NCBI GenBank assembly: GCA_963751395.1
Contig: CAVVUC010000001.1
Span: 558,001-622,000 of the forward strand
Direction: 5' to 3'
DNA length: 64,000 nt
Source: CAVVUC01 sp963751395
GTDB taxonomy: Bacteria; Verrucomicrobiota; Verrucomicrobiia; Chthoniobacterales; Chthoniobacteraceae
Shown here one piece after another: positions 1 through 8,666 of this stretch. Numbering within the stretch: the stretch's first letter is position 1; the number at the start of each line of letters is the position of its first letter. The notes below the pieces were generated by a model that saw nothing but the letters and a program-made list of their open reading frames with translations, made no database searches and had not been told where the DNA came from. The translations under genes were made by a program, and so were the position numbers.

Positions 1-1268
1 GCGGACAGGGCGTCGAACGTCGCCTTGCACCGCCCCGCGCCGGGGTTGCGGGCAAGCGGTCTTGGCATCAAGGGCGATTCGAGCACGAAGGCACCATGCG
101 CCCGGGCGCGCCAGCCGCGAAAGAGGGCAAGGCTTCCTTCATCAAGACAGAGCACGCGCGCGGAGTCGCGGCTTTTGAGCAGGTAAAATTCTGTCGGCTC
201 AACGGAAACCTCGCGCTTGTCGAAATCAACCTGCCGCCAGAGCAACGTGTCCGCCTCAGACCGCCGCAGGCCGAGCACCAGGCAGAGGATAAGGGCCTTG
301 TAGGGTTCCGGCTCCAGATCGCTTGCCGCCGCTCTCAGAATTTCGGCGGGATCGATCATGGAGCGGTAACGCATCGGCGGTTCCTTTTCCATGCAGATGC
401 CATCGAAGGGCAGCGGGCGCGTGAGGATCATGCGCTTTTCGAGCAGGGGCATGAGCTTTTTCCCGAAGAGCGCCTTGGCGTTGCGGATGCTCTTGTTGAA
501 GTTGACCGCCGCATGATCGCGCAAAATCGGATCGGCACCGGCTTTTGTCAGGAACGCCTTGCGCCAGGCTTGCACGATTTCCGGGGTGAGGTCCGCGAGT
601 TTCACGGCATCGATCATCGCCTGCCACTTTTTCAAGCCGCCCGTGCGGTAGTCGTGCCGCAGGTCTTTAATCAGAACGCGGGCGCGCCGGGCCTTGCGCC
701 GGGCGGTTCGCTTCACTCCGGGGACCGGCACTTCTTCCAGGTGCGGGACGGAGAAGCTTTCCGCCACGATGTAGCGGAGACATTTCGCGTAGCCGTAAAA
801 CGAGCCGGGCCGCACCGTCGAATACTCTTCGGCAACGCGGATGAGGTCGCCAATGGTGGGGTGTTCGATGCGGCCGTCCAATGCGTTGACTCGGGCTTCT
901 TCGGCCTTGTGCTGGAGCCGGGTTGCCGCGCCGGGGGAGTATTTCGCCACGGCTGAATCCCAGCCTTCCTTTTGAATGCAGAGGAAAATCAGCCGCGCCT
1001 TCTCAGCCGCCACTTCCGCGTTGCGCTCGAAGGTGAATTTTCCGCGCCGGCCATCGTGGAAAATCTGGACGAAGAAATTGCCATTCGGCGCGACACGCAG
1101 GGCCTTTTTCCAATAACCGAGTTGCGAGCGTGCAAAACCTTTTGGGCGTTCCTTCCGCGGGGTGGAATCGGGCGGGGGTGAATGACTCTCCGTGGCAGGT
1201 GTTTTGGGTGAAGTTGCAATAAAGTTGCAATTTTCGGGGTTCCGTTTTGTTTGGATTTGTTTCCTCAT
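1..1268 (-). CDS. Tyrosine recombinase (phage-type integrase), C-terminus beyond the window edge
   Basis: Read on the minus strand from the ATG at 1266-1268, one open frame runs without a stop off the left edge (about 422 codons). The central part carries the box I region of tyrosine recombinases, LVLGLRRSEADTLLWRQVD, containing the first catalytic arginine. The H-x-x-R and tyrosine boxes would lie beyond base 1. The N-terminal 60 residues are polar and proline-rich, and an arm-binding-like region follows (NGNFFVQIFHDGRRGKFTF). A tRNA-Phe 3' fragment lies about 110 bp upstream of the start, consistent with an integrated element. The family call is firm; whether the protein is complete cannot be seen. 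Confidence 0.85.
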   Translation of the reverse strand, partial: MRKQIQTKRNPENCNFIATSPKTPATESHSPPPDSTPRKERPKGFARSQLGYWKKALRVAPNGNFFVQIFHDGRRGKFTFERNAEVAAEKARLIFLCIQKEGWDSAVAKYSPGAATRLQHKAEEARVNALDGRIEHPTIGDLIRVAEEYSTVRPGSFYGYAKCLRYIVAESFSVPHLEEVPVPGVKRTARRKARRARVLIKDLRHDYRTGGLKKWQAMIDAVKLADLTPEIVQAWRKAFLTKAGADPILRDHAAVNFNKSIRNAKALFGKKLMPLLEKRMILTRPLPFDGICMEKEPPMRYRSMIDPAEILRAAASDLEPEPYKALILCLVLGLRRSEADTLLWRQVDFDKREVSVEPTEFYLLKSRDSARVLCLDEGSLALFRGWRARAHGAFVLESPLMPRPLARNPGAGRCKATFDALS

Positions 1269-1374
1269 GTTCCAAGCCTACGTCCTTGGAAGCCTTTATG
1301 CAAGCGGTTTACAAGCCGATTAAGAAAACATAAGAGAACTTGGCGGAACTTGGGGAAACAGGGGATTTCCAGAC

Positions 1375-1415
1375 TGAAAATCCTCGTGTCGCCGGTTCGA
1401 TTCCGGCCCCAGCCA
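1375..1415 (+). other. 3' half of a tRNA-Phe gene, probable attachment-site scar
   Basis: The segment reads as the anticodon loop with GAA, the 3' anticodon strand, the variable region, a perfect T-arm (GCCGG-TTCGATT-CCGGC, 1391-1407) and an acceptor strand CCCAGCC plus A. No matching GGCTGGG acceptor strand or D-arm lies upstream, so this is not a functional tRNA. Integrases commonly cross over inside tRNA 3' halves and leave such copies. The recombinase gene at 1-1268 diverges from it. I infer an att site of that element or of an older one. Confidence 0.7.
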
Positions 1416-1503
1416 CTTCTCTGTAAATCGACTGAGTTCCGCAAATGGTTCCGCAAAAACGGGTCCATTCTTTTTTCTGGCGCTTTGCGCACGCGCATTA
1501 CCC

Positions 1504-2277
1504 CTACTTTGTTATCTTCTTTTGTAGTTTTCGTCGTTTTTTCCGCGCCGAATCGATCCATTTCTTCCGGGTTTGATGTCGCCGGGACATGGCTGCGAGA
1601 ACATTGTCTGGATCGCGTGAGCGGCGCGGCAGGTAGATTTCGAGCAACTCGACGATATCGCGCATGCTCAGGAGCGGAATGCTCTGCGCGTGGGCAATTC
1701 GCTCTTTGAGTGTGAACGGGAGCGCCAGACAGACAAGAGCCATGTGGTGATGCCAGCCCTTCCAGCCACGAACCTCATAGTCGGCCATGCCCAGTTCGCT
1801 CCTGGCATCCTGGAAGGCCCGCTCGATCCAGAACCGCTGGGTTTGCATGCAGGCCAGCCTTTCCGGCGATGTCTGCCGCGACGCATTGCTCAGGCTGTAT
1901 TTGAAGGTGCCGTCCTGTTCCTGCCGGACCACCAGAAGCCGGTGCCGGGCCCGGGCATAGGAGGGCTCCCGCTGCCACACCTCCCTGACCCAGATTTTTG
2001 CCCGCAGCGCCCCCCGGGTGCTTTCCCGCAATGTCATCTCGCGGCTTTCTGCGGCAAAGTGGGCCCGCGCCCACTGCGCGGAACTTTTCTTCACCGCCCT
2101 GGCATCCGCGACAACGCCTCGCGTGCGGGGACGCCCCGGGCGGCCGCCTGCGGGCGCGGGTCCTGAGGGATCACGATCCCAGAGCTGATGGGTCGGGGAG
2201 ATATCCATCAAGAAGACCTCTCCATCGTCCTCAATCGCATCGGTCAGCCTGCGGTTGACCTCCCAGATCGTGCCCAT
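1504..2277 (-). pseudogene. IS701-type (DDE) transposase, N-terminally truncated
   Basis: The 257 residues match the C-terminal two thirds of IS701-family DDE transposases, which are usually 400 residues or more. A catalytic-aspartate region is visible near the start (VFLMDISPTHQLWDRDP). The conserved block around the catalytic glutamate is QRFWIERAFQDARSELGM followed by YEVRGWKGWHHHMALVCLA. The tail is lysine/arginine-rich. The N-terminal domain with the first catalytic aspartate is missing upstream of 2277, and no terminal inverted repeats were identified. It is probably a dead remnant within a mobile-element zone. Confidence 0.75.
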
Positions 2278-2535
2278 GCATGATGAAATGTCTTTGATAA
2301 TCGGCGCACAACTCCATGAAGCGTCGCGCCAGGCGGATCAGTCCGCCAGCGTCATTTTTCATTTGAGCGGATGATTGTCCGCCCGTCTCCTGTTTTTAGG
2401 TTCGTTGTACCTGCCCCGCCTCTCAGAGGCGGAACAGCGCAAAAGACGCGGAAGATCGAGGCGGTTTGCAGGAATTATTTTAACAGAGTAGAGATAACTC
2501 ATCCTCCGGCGGAGGCGGCGGGGCGAACTCGTCCA

Positions 2536-2751
2536 TCAGACTTCTCCGAACACGTCCCCGTAGATTTCCACCACCTTTTCCCGCTCGGTGAAATCCAGGC
2601 ATTCCTCCACGCGCCGCCAGACATGCCGCCCGCGCATCCGCCCCGCCAATACATTGGACAGGTGGAACCGGCTCACTTGGGCCTGTTGCGCCAGCTTGGT
2701 GAAATTCATTTTGCGCCTTTTCAGCATCTCGCGCAACGGCTCCGGATTCAT
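2536..2751 (-). CDS. Small helix-turn-helix (Cro/XRE-like) protein
   Basis: The 71-residue protein has a compact lambda-repressor-like helical pattern: NFTKLAQQAQVSRFHLSNVL, then a long helix and a C-terminal TEREKVVEIYGD. The size and layout fit a Cro-like regulator or excisionase-type factor of a mobile element. No operon partner is evident; a tRNA-Gln follows on the other strand. The target is unknown. Confidence 0.6.
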   Translation of the reverse strand: MNPEPLREMLKRRKMNFTKLAQQAQVSRFHLSNVLAGRMRGRHVWRRVEECLDFTEREKVVEIYGDVFGEV

Positions 2752-3022
2752 GGCCTGCCCTCCACGCCCATCGGTGCCAGCCAGCTTGCCGCGATGTTAT
2801 TCCATTCAAATTGCGGCTGGGCGATCCATGCGCGCGCCCGGTTTTTCATAGAGTTACTTTTCGGCTAATTGGCACAACGATTTTGAGTCCCGTCTCTGCT
2901 CCTCGTGTGAAAAACCTTGCGGGAAATATCCCCGCGGCTATTTTTCGGACGTTCTAAGCGTGTAAATTTGGGGGAGTCAAGGGAGACTGATTTATAAGTC
3001 TCTCAAAAACAAAATCTTACAT

Positions 3023-3096
3023 TGTCCCGTGGTGTAATGGTAGCACAGCAGATTTTGATTCTGCTTGTCTAGGTTCGAGTCCTAGCGGGACAGCCA
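3023..3096 (+). tRNA. tRNA-Gln (anticodon TTG)
   Basis: This is a complete cloverleaf. The acceptor strands TGTCCCG and CGGGACA pair, the D-arm is GGTGTAATGGTAGC-like, the anticodon loop is TTTTGAT with TTG, the T-loop is GGTTCGAGTCC, and CCA is encoded at the 3' end. It is intact although flanked by mobile-element debris on both sides. Confidence 0.95.
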
Positions 3097-3361
3097 CCCT
3101 GTAAATAAGCGGTTCTTCGGTGATGCCGTGCCCGACCGATTTCAAGTCATAAGGCTGGATTCCCCACTCGCGAAGGTGTTGCAGGGCATTCATCGCGAGC
3201 GCCTGCTTCTCAAATGCTGGTTTCGGCGCAGACTTGCTCGCGAGATATGCGTCGGGGTCAAATTCCTGCTTTGGTGGCGCTGACGGCCAGTTCACCAACA
3301 CAATGCCGATTCCTGCCGCGATCATTAGAAAAACGATCGTGCGCGACGACAGCGGCAGCAA
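3097..3361 (-). other. Short membrane-anchored ORF running antisense into tRNA-Gln; possibly a truncated gene
   Basis: The minus-strand frame starts with a good single membrane segment (TIVFLMIAAGIGIVLVNW) and a plausible soluble tail of about 70 residues. It has no stop before it enters the complement of the tRNA-Gln gene. The protein-like part is probably a real gene that lost its 3' end when DNA was joined at the tRNA, but it could be chance. I do not recognise a family. Confidence 0.3.
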
Positions 3362-3485
3362 CCTACGCGAGCGGTGCTGCGTCGGCTTTGGATTGCAAAG
3401 CGAATTACCTTGTTCAGGAAGAGCGCGAATGCAGAATTCCGAAGTTCCGTCAGTTCGTCATTCGGAATTCATCATTCGGCATTTC

Positions 3486-3670
3486 TTAGACCGCCCGCGT
3501 GTTCGCGTCCGTCTTCTCGATCGGCGTGCCGGTGAACCCGATGAACGACGCATTCGGCAAGGCGTCGCGCAGGTTGCTGGCGAAGCCGTAGGACATCTCG
3601 CCGGTCTTCTCATTCACCTTGCCGCCGAATCCATACTGGCTGCGGTGCGCTTCATCCGCCGTTTCTTTCA
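3486..3670 (-). pseudogene. hsdR: hsdR fragment (type I restriction motor subunit)
   Basis: After the stop of the neighbouring methyltransferase, in another frame, the minus strand encodes ADEAHRSQYGFGGKVNEKTG...NLRDALPNASFIGFTGTPIEK and stops soon after. This contains the DEAH box (helicase motif II) and the FTGTP motif III of HsdR subunits. Hundreds of N-terminal residues and the rest of the motor are absent. It is the distal scrap of a type I locus whose hsdM scrap lies about 4 kb away at 7447-8030. Confidence 0.8.
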
Positions 3671-4653
3671 GGGCGTTCAGACATAGAATCGGTGTTTTTC
3701 ACCCTCTTCCGTTTCCCTGCCTTATACTCCACCGGCTCCTCCAATAGCGTCATCTGGACATCCATCGGCTTTCCTTGGCCATACAGAGCCGACACTGAAT
3801 CTTCAAACTTTTGAGCGGCGTTCTCATGGTGCTTCAGAAACCAAATTCTATGATTCTCGAGGTATTCGTCGCGGTATTCCTTCCTGCGGAGATCGAAAGG
3901 AACTCTCTCCATTCTCGGGTCAATGCTATCAAATCCTTGGAAGTGTTTTGCTAAACGCTGCTTGGTCGATTCCACATATTCCGGGTTGATCTCGATTCCG
4001 ATACCTTGCCGCGAGAGTTGCTGGCAAACGCGCAGTGTGGTTCCACTGCCACTAAACGGATCAAGCACAGTGTCACCCACATTGGATGAGGCCAAGACCA
4101 TGCGTTCTATCAACCCTTCGGGCTTTTGAGTTGGATGCGCCTGCCGGTTCTCGTTGCAATAGTGAACGTGGGAAAACTCCCAGACGTCTCCAGGGTTTGC
4201 GCCGCGCATGTTGTTGCGCTCCCTGTAAAACTTTTGAGGGACACGAATATCATCCAGATTGAATACAAAATCCTTGGATTTTGTGAACATGAGAATGTCA
4301 TCGTGACGGGGCGAAAAGCCCTTCGTCTTACCCATGCCTTGGGTGTAATGCCAAACAATCCAGCTATTGAAAAAAAGGCACGCATCTCGGTCCAGTATGT
4401 CAAAGAGATAGGAAATGAACCGGAACCCCATGAAGACATACATCGTTCCTTGGGGTTTTAGCTTGGAAGAAGCGAGCCGGACCCACGTCCGAGAAAATTC
4501 GAGGTATTCCTCGAATCCCTTGATGTCATGATTGTTGCCGTAATCCTTCCCAAGATTATATGGCGGGTCTGCAATGATGAGGTCAACCGACCCATCCTCC
4601 AGCCGTTGCAGTTCGCTGAGCGCGTCGCCCATAATTAGTCGCTGTTCAATCAT
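3652..4653 (-). CDS. Beta-class DNA methyltransferase (N6-adenine or N4-cytosine)
   Basis: The 333-residue protein transfers a methyl group from S-adenosylmethionine to an exocyclic amino group of a DNA base. The catalytic motif IV DPPYNLG is at residues 29-35 and precedes the SAM-binding motif I DPFSGSGTT at about 198-206, the order of the beta class (N6_N4_Mtase). HPTQKPEGLIERMV is the usual flanking block. The start overlaps the upstream endonuclease-like gene by 8 bp, so the two are co-translated. The last 10 residues derive from the hsdR junction. It probably protects host DNA against the linked nucleases. The recognition sequence is unknown. Confidence 0.9.
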   Translation of the reverse strand: MIEQRLIMGDALSELQRLEDGSVDLIIADPPYNLGKDYGNNHDIKGFEEYLEFSRTWVRLASSKLKPQGTMYVFMGFRFISYLFDILDRDACLFFNSWIVWHYTQGMGKTKGFSPRHDDILMFTKSKDFVFNLDDIRVPQKFYRERNNMRGANPGDVWEFSHVHYCNENRQAHPTQKPEGLIERMVLASSNVGDTVLDPFSGSGTTLRVCQQLSRQGIGIEINPEYVESTKQRLAKHFQGFDSIDPRMERVPFDLRRKEYRDEYLENHRIWFLKHHENAAQKFEDSVSALYGQGKPMDVQMTLLEEPVEYKAGKRKRVKNTDSMSERPERNGG

Positions 4654-5425
4654 CGGTTTTGATCCATTTGAATTTCGTTGCGAGTTCGAGCCATTGGCTC
4701 AGCGATTTTCTTCCCGAGTTCAAATATTTCCGATCCAAGAGCTGGCAGAACTCCCACGTCGTCTTTTCCTCATGCTCTACGTAGTGGATATCACGAATCT
4801 GAATCTGTCCTGTCCCAAGAGCAGGATTGTAGCTCAGGTCTCGTGCCGTTAAGAACTTCAAATCGTAAGCCTTGTAGGCAACAACCTCCATGATTCCGTC
4901 CATCAGCCCAGAGGTAGCGTTTCGCGTTGAGTATACGCGGTGCTTGAGCGACAAAATCACAAAAATGTAGTCAGGGTCGGCAACGTAGGCAGTTCGGATG
5001 CGAGCGAAAGACGTGAGGTTTGGCGATTTTCCGCTTCCCTCAATGTCCTCGGCGGTGGCTTTGACGTTAACCTCCGCTGTGACTCCGCTTTCAGTTTGCC
5101 GTTTTTTACGAAACTGTAGAATGACATCAGCCATATGCAGGCGTTCAACAGCCTCGACGTTAATCAATTGGTATTTGTTGTTCTTGTCCTCCAAGACCTC
5201 CACGAACTTCTGCGCAGCCCATGCCTCGACAAATGGCCCAGCGATCTTGTTTATGTTTTCCATCGGAAGGCCAAGTTTTAGATTCGTGTTTATCACGATC
5301 TTATTCTGCCCATTTGCTATGGCGTCCTTGATTATGGAATCGATCGACGTCGTGACGAATCGCGAGCATTCCGCATAGTCGGGAGATTGAGTTGGTATCT
5401 TAAATGGTAGTGAATCGTAGTCCAT
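4646..5425 (-). CDS. Probable restriction endonuclease subunit, PD-(D/E)XK-like
   Basis: This 259-residue cytoplasmic protein lies between a GHKL ATPase gene and a methyltransferase gene. A possible nuclease core is visible: glutamate 67 in a helix (GPFVEAWAAQKF), aspartate 100 (HMADVILQF) and EVNVK at 118-122, a variant of the D-ExK signature with asparagine in the second acidic place. Position and size fit the endonuclease partner of the methyltransferase. I do not recognise a named restriction-enzyme family, so the nuclease call rests on pattern and context. It overlaps the methyltransferase start by 8 bp. Confidence 0.6.
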   Translation of the reverse strand: MDYDSLPFKIPTQSPDYAECSRFVTTSIDSIIKDAIANGQNKIVINTNLKLGLPMENINKIAGPFVEAWAAQKFVEVLEDKNNKYQLINVEAVERLHMADVILQFRKKRQTESGVTAEVNVKATAEDIEGSGKSPNLTSFARIRTAYVADPDYIFVILSLKHRVYSTRNATSGLMDGIMEVVAYKAYDLKFLTARDLSYNPALGTGQIQIRDIHYVEHEEKTTWEFCQLLDRKYLNSGRKSLSQWLELATKFKWIKTDD

Positions 5426-5473
5426 GTGGCGAAGATTCTTTCATTGTTGTTTAGCTGAAGGCGCAGGTCTGTT

Positions 5474-7444
5474 TTAGCCAATGCCGAGTTTTTCGAAAAA
5501 CGCTTTATGGCGGCGCTTGGCATCAACGACAATCTTGTCGAAATGGAGAATTTCAGTGTGGGCGTTGAGTGCCCGGTTATACATGTAGTAGCCAAGCTCT
5601 CCTTTTAGGCGTGCGTAATTGCCGTTGTTCTCGGCGTATTCGTGGATGGCGCGGGTGATGTCGCAAATCGCGTAGCAGTAATAGCGAGTCGTATCCCCGA
5701 CATTTAGGTCGCGTCCGTTCGGAAGCCGGACCTTCTTGTTCTCCTTGATTTCCCGAAGGTAGCGGTAGAGCTGGCGTGTCGGGTCTTCGTCGAAGTTGGT
5801 TCGCTGTGGCTTCTTGAACTCAAGGATGGAAACTGCCCGTGCAACTTTGTCCTCATCGACCTCAGCAAATGCAACGATGTCTGGGCGCTCGTCGCTGCCA
5901 GAGTGTGTCGTTTGGTTCAGCGGTTTGTCGGATGCGGCAAAAGCGTGAAATGTCAGGCACTCGTCGATGATCCAAAGGTTGTGGTCCTCGAACGCAAGCT
6001 GATCGGTTGTAGTTTTCCGAGGGAATATGAGGTCGTGAATGATGTCCTCGTTCGGGAACTTCCCGTCCGCATTCAACTCCAGTTTCTTCTCCAGAAGGGC
6101 GATCATGCGCTTCCGGTCGCAAAGGTAATTCACGAGATTATCTTTTTGGAACACGGTAATCTGAGCCGTCAGCGCTTGGTAATCCCCTTCGACTTCAGCG
6201 ATACTTTTAGCCTGAGTCTTCAGGAGTTTGTCGCTGTTCTTTCGGATTGCGAACTCGGCCCGACCTTTGTGCCGATAAAGCACTTCGTTGAGCTTTTCAG
6301 GGGTGCTGTTCGGTTCAATCTCATCGAATACCTCGGGGCAGTAGTGAGGAACTGAACGCAGGGCTGGATTCTCGTTTGCGACGTAGCTCGCAACGATTGC
6401 CTCCTTTCGCTCCCTCGCCTTTTCCAAGAATTCACGCAGGAAAACCTTTGCGGCACCAGCAACAGCCCCTTCGATCTGCTTCATGGATACTACCCCCGCC
6501 TCGGCGAGCAAGGGAGCATCTTCGGGAATCTCAAAATCAAGGCGGTAGTTATCGACCGTTTGGTCGAGGTAGGCTGACGTCACGTAGAGTGCATACGTGA
6601 ACCTACGGTCAGCATCATCGAACTGGCTGCTGGTTCCCAGTGACTTCGCAAGGCTCAGGGCTTTGACGTCCCGCCGATTGGCGCACAGGACGGCATTGTG
6701 CATCTTCTCGTGCGTGGAGTAGAGCTTGATATGGACAAGTGAAAATTCGTGCCCTTCGAGCTGCACTGTCTCCAGCGTGATGTTGTTATTGATGTCTTTG
6801 TCGAAAATCTCATTGAGCACCAACCGCTCGTCCTGATCGAGCACGGTGACACGCGGCGCCTCGCCAGAGATGAAATAGGAAAGGCAGTGCTCCATGATGC
6901 GCTGCGCAATCTTGGCCGTTGTTTTGTATGCGCTTGGGAGCCGCTGGTATTCCTTCTTAAATCCCCGCAACCGGACAACTGTTCGCACTTCATCCGTTGT
7001 TTCTGCGTGTTGGTCTTCTTGAATTCCGTCTTTTGTGGTGAACGCAAACTTTCGCTTCATGCGTTGCTCGCCCGCTGCATAGGCGCTTTCGATTTCGACG
7101 CTCTCAAACGCCTTGAGCCAGAGGAAGCGCCCAACCCCTTTGCCACCAAGCGCTTGTTTGTGGATTGAATCAGAGGTTTCGAATGAATCGTAGTTCGCCT
7201 CGTTGAAGCCGATTCCATTGTCGGTGATGATGAATCCTGTGATTCCCGATTCGTCCAAGTCGCCCAGCATCCCTTGCGCCTCACGCACCACACGGACTTC
7301 GATTTCACCACCAGAGAGGTTTCCCCGTTCCTCAATCGCTTGGATTGAATTCACCACTGCCTCGAAGACGGGTAGCAGTGCCTCGCCTTTGAAGTGGGGT
7401 AGGTTTCTGACTTTCCCCTCAAGATTGGTTTTCAGGAATTTCAT
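5474..7444 (-). CDS. GHKL (MutL/MORC-like) ATPase fused to a C-terminal PD-(D/E)XK nuclease
   Basis: The protein has 656 residues. The N-terminal GHKL ATP-binding fold shows the N-box E28-A-V-V-N32, the G1 motif DNGIGF at 75-80 and the G2 motif GGKGVGR at 100-106. A central S5-like and helical region follows. The C-terminus carries RPDIVAF (D522), then SILEFKK (E542-x-K544) and QLYRYLREI, a good PD-(D/E)XK core with the trailing QxxxY-like helix. MutL/MORC-type GHKL proteins are known in restriction-modification operons. The gene starts 2 bp after the hsdM remnant and is first in the cassette, so it may use the old type I promoter. I infer ATP-gated DNA cleavage in phage defence. Confidence 0.8.
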   Translation of the reverse strand: MKFLKTNLEGKVRNLPHFKGEALLPVFEAVVNSIQAIEERGNLSGGEIEVRVVREAQGMLGDLDESGITGFIITDNGIGFNEANYDSFETSDSIHKQALGGKGVGRFLWLKAFESVEIESAYAAGEQRMKRKFAFTTKDGIQEDQHAETTDEVRTVVRLRGFKKEYQRLPSAYKTTAKIAQRIMEHCLSYFISGEAPRVTVLDQDERLVLNEIFDKDINNNITLETVQLEGHEFSLVHIKLYSTHEKMHNAVLCANRRDVKALSLAKSLGTSSQFDDADRRFTYALYVTSAYLDQTVDNYRLDFEIPEDAPLLAEAGVVSMKQIEGAVAGAAKVFLREFLEKARERKEAIVASYVANENPALRSVPHYCPEVFDEIEPNSTPEKLNEVLYRHKGRAEFAIRKNSDKLLKTQAKSIAEVEGDYQALTAQITVFQKDNLVNYLCDRKRMIALLEKKLELNADGKFPNEDIIHDLIFPRKTTTDQLAFEDHNLWIIDECLTFHAFAASDKPLNQTTHSGSDERPDIVAFAEVDEDKVARAVSILEFKKPQRTNFDEDPTRQLYRYLREIKENKKVRLPNGRDLNVGDTTRYYCYAICDITRAIHEYAENNGNYARLKGELGYYMYNRALNAHTEILHFDKIVVDAKRRHKAFFEKLGIG

Positions 7445-7446
7445 GG

Positions 7447-8030
7447 TCAGTTGAGGCTAAACTTGGCTGATAACGAGTCGCTTTTCTGGAGGTCGGCGTC
7501 GGCCACTTCGCGGTCGATGAGGGTGCCGAGTTTGCGGGCGTCGATGAAGAGGGTCTGTTTGCGGCGGTCGCGGAAGCCGCGTTTGGCGTCGGCGTTTTTG
7601 TTTTCCGCTAGGAACCAGAGGCAGACGGGAATCTGCGTGCTGTAGAAGAGCTGGCCGGGGAGGGCGACCATGCAGTCCACGAGGTCGGCCTTGATGAGGG
7701 CGCGGCGGATGTCGCCTTCGCCGGACTGGTTGGAGGACATGCTGCCATTGGCGAGGACGAAGCCGGCCATGCCCTGCGGGGCGAGGTGGTGGAGGCAGTG
7801 CTGCACCCAGGCGAAGTTGGCGTTGCCCTTGGGCGGGACGCCGAACTGCCAGCGCACGTCGTCGTCCTTGCGGAACCAGTCGGAGTCGTTGAAGGGCGGG
7901 TTGGCGAGGACGTAGTCGGCGCGGAGGTCGGGATGCTGGACGTGGCGGAAGGTGTCGGCGTGTTCCTTGCCGATGTCGGCCTCGATGCCGCGGATGGCGA
8001 GGTTCATCACGGCGAGGCGGCGGATGGTGG
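7447..8030 (-). pseudogene. hsdM: hsdM fragment (type I DNA methyltransferase subunit)
   Basis: The frame encodes LAVMNLAIRGIEADIG, then DYVLANPPFNDSDW (motif IV NPPF), FVLANGSMSS, LPGQLFYSTQIPVCLWFL and RKLGTLIDR, all typical of HsdM. The N-terminal SAM-binding region is missing: homology begins near 8030, although the frame is open to 8061. The normal C-terminus after LIDR is replaced by about 18 unrelated residues ending at 7447. hsdS is absent. The locus was broken when the GHKL cassette arrived, so the fragment is unlikely to be active. Confidence 0.8.
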
Positions 8031-8228
8031 CGCAGCTTGGGGAAGAGCGGGGGCGGGCCATGTGTGGGTAGATTTATCGCGCCTGCGGCGGATTGTCGAT
8101 GCTGATGGGTAGTGGACGCGAGGGCCTGCGGGCTCGGCGACCCGGCGGCGGTGATGCAGGCAGGTTGAGGATTTCATTTTGCTGCGGCGCGGGTTCTGGA
8201 ATAGTTCACTCCGAAACTGCGAGAGCGA

Positions 8229-8579
8229 ATGAAAACCCGTGATGACCACATTGAATTTCTTCGGATGAACAGGGTCCGGGTTGCCGCCTGCGCGTGGAAC
8301 GGTTTTCAGGCGAAGGGGCGGGGTTTGGTCTGCGTCCTCTGCGAGCTGGAGAATGAGGTGCTCCGCACCGTTCCTTTTGATTTTCTGCCGGCGACGGACG
8401 CATACAAACTCTTCAAGCCGTGGGCCGGCAGCAAGGAATCCAAAATGGTGGCGGCTTATGATCCGGAGATGGAAGTCGTGATCTGTTTCGTGCGGAAGGG
8501 CAAGGGCGAGAGGACGGACATTGACTCCTACAAGATCAAAACAAACCCGGCACCGCCAGAGGCTGCCGAGCAGGAATGA
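8229..8579 (+). CDS. Hypothetical protein, 116 residues
   Basis: A soluble alpha/beta-looking protein with no signal peptide or membrane segment. It contains a Cys-x-x-Cys pair (VCVLCELENE) and a lysine-rich region. I do not recognise the family. The opposite-strand frame over the same bases is longer but arginine-rich and looks like a shadow. It is a lone gene between the type I remnant and cell-wall genes. Confidence 0.55.
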   Translation: MKTRDDHIEFLRMNRVRVAACAWNGFQAKGRGLVCVLCELENEVLRTVPFDFLPATDAYKLFKPWAGSKESKMVAAYDPEMEVVICFVRKGKGERTDIDSYKIKTNPAPPEAAEQE

Positions 8580-8666
8580 ACCTGCCGCCCGCACCTGAGA
8601 ACCGTCATGGCGGTGGAACCGTCCGTGTTTGAGTCCCGGCGGAACCAGCGATTCACCAGCCCGCCA

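Noticed and set aside
96..956. Plus-strand ORF of 286 codons at the left edge
   Set aside because: It is the antisense shadow of the tyrosine recombinase, whose frame carries the box I motif.
1265..1561. Minus-strand ORF of 98 codons with the phrase GWGRNRTGDTRIFS
   Set aside because: That peptide is the translation of a tRNA 3' end and is a known false-gene signature; it marks the tRNA-Phe fragment instead.
2371..2868. Plus-strand ORF of 165 codons
   Set aside because: Proline/histidine-rich shadow over the small HTH gene on the minus strand; no protein-like pattern.
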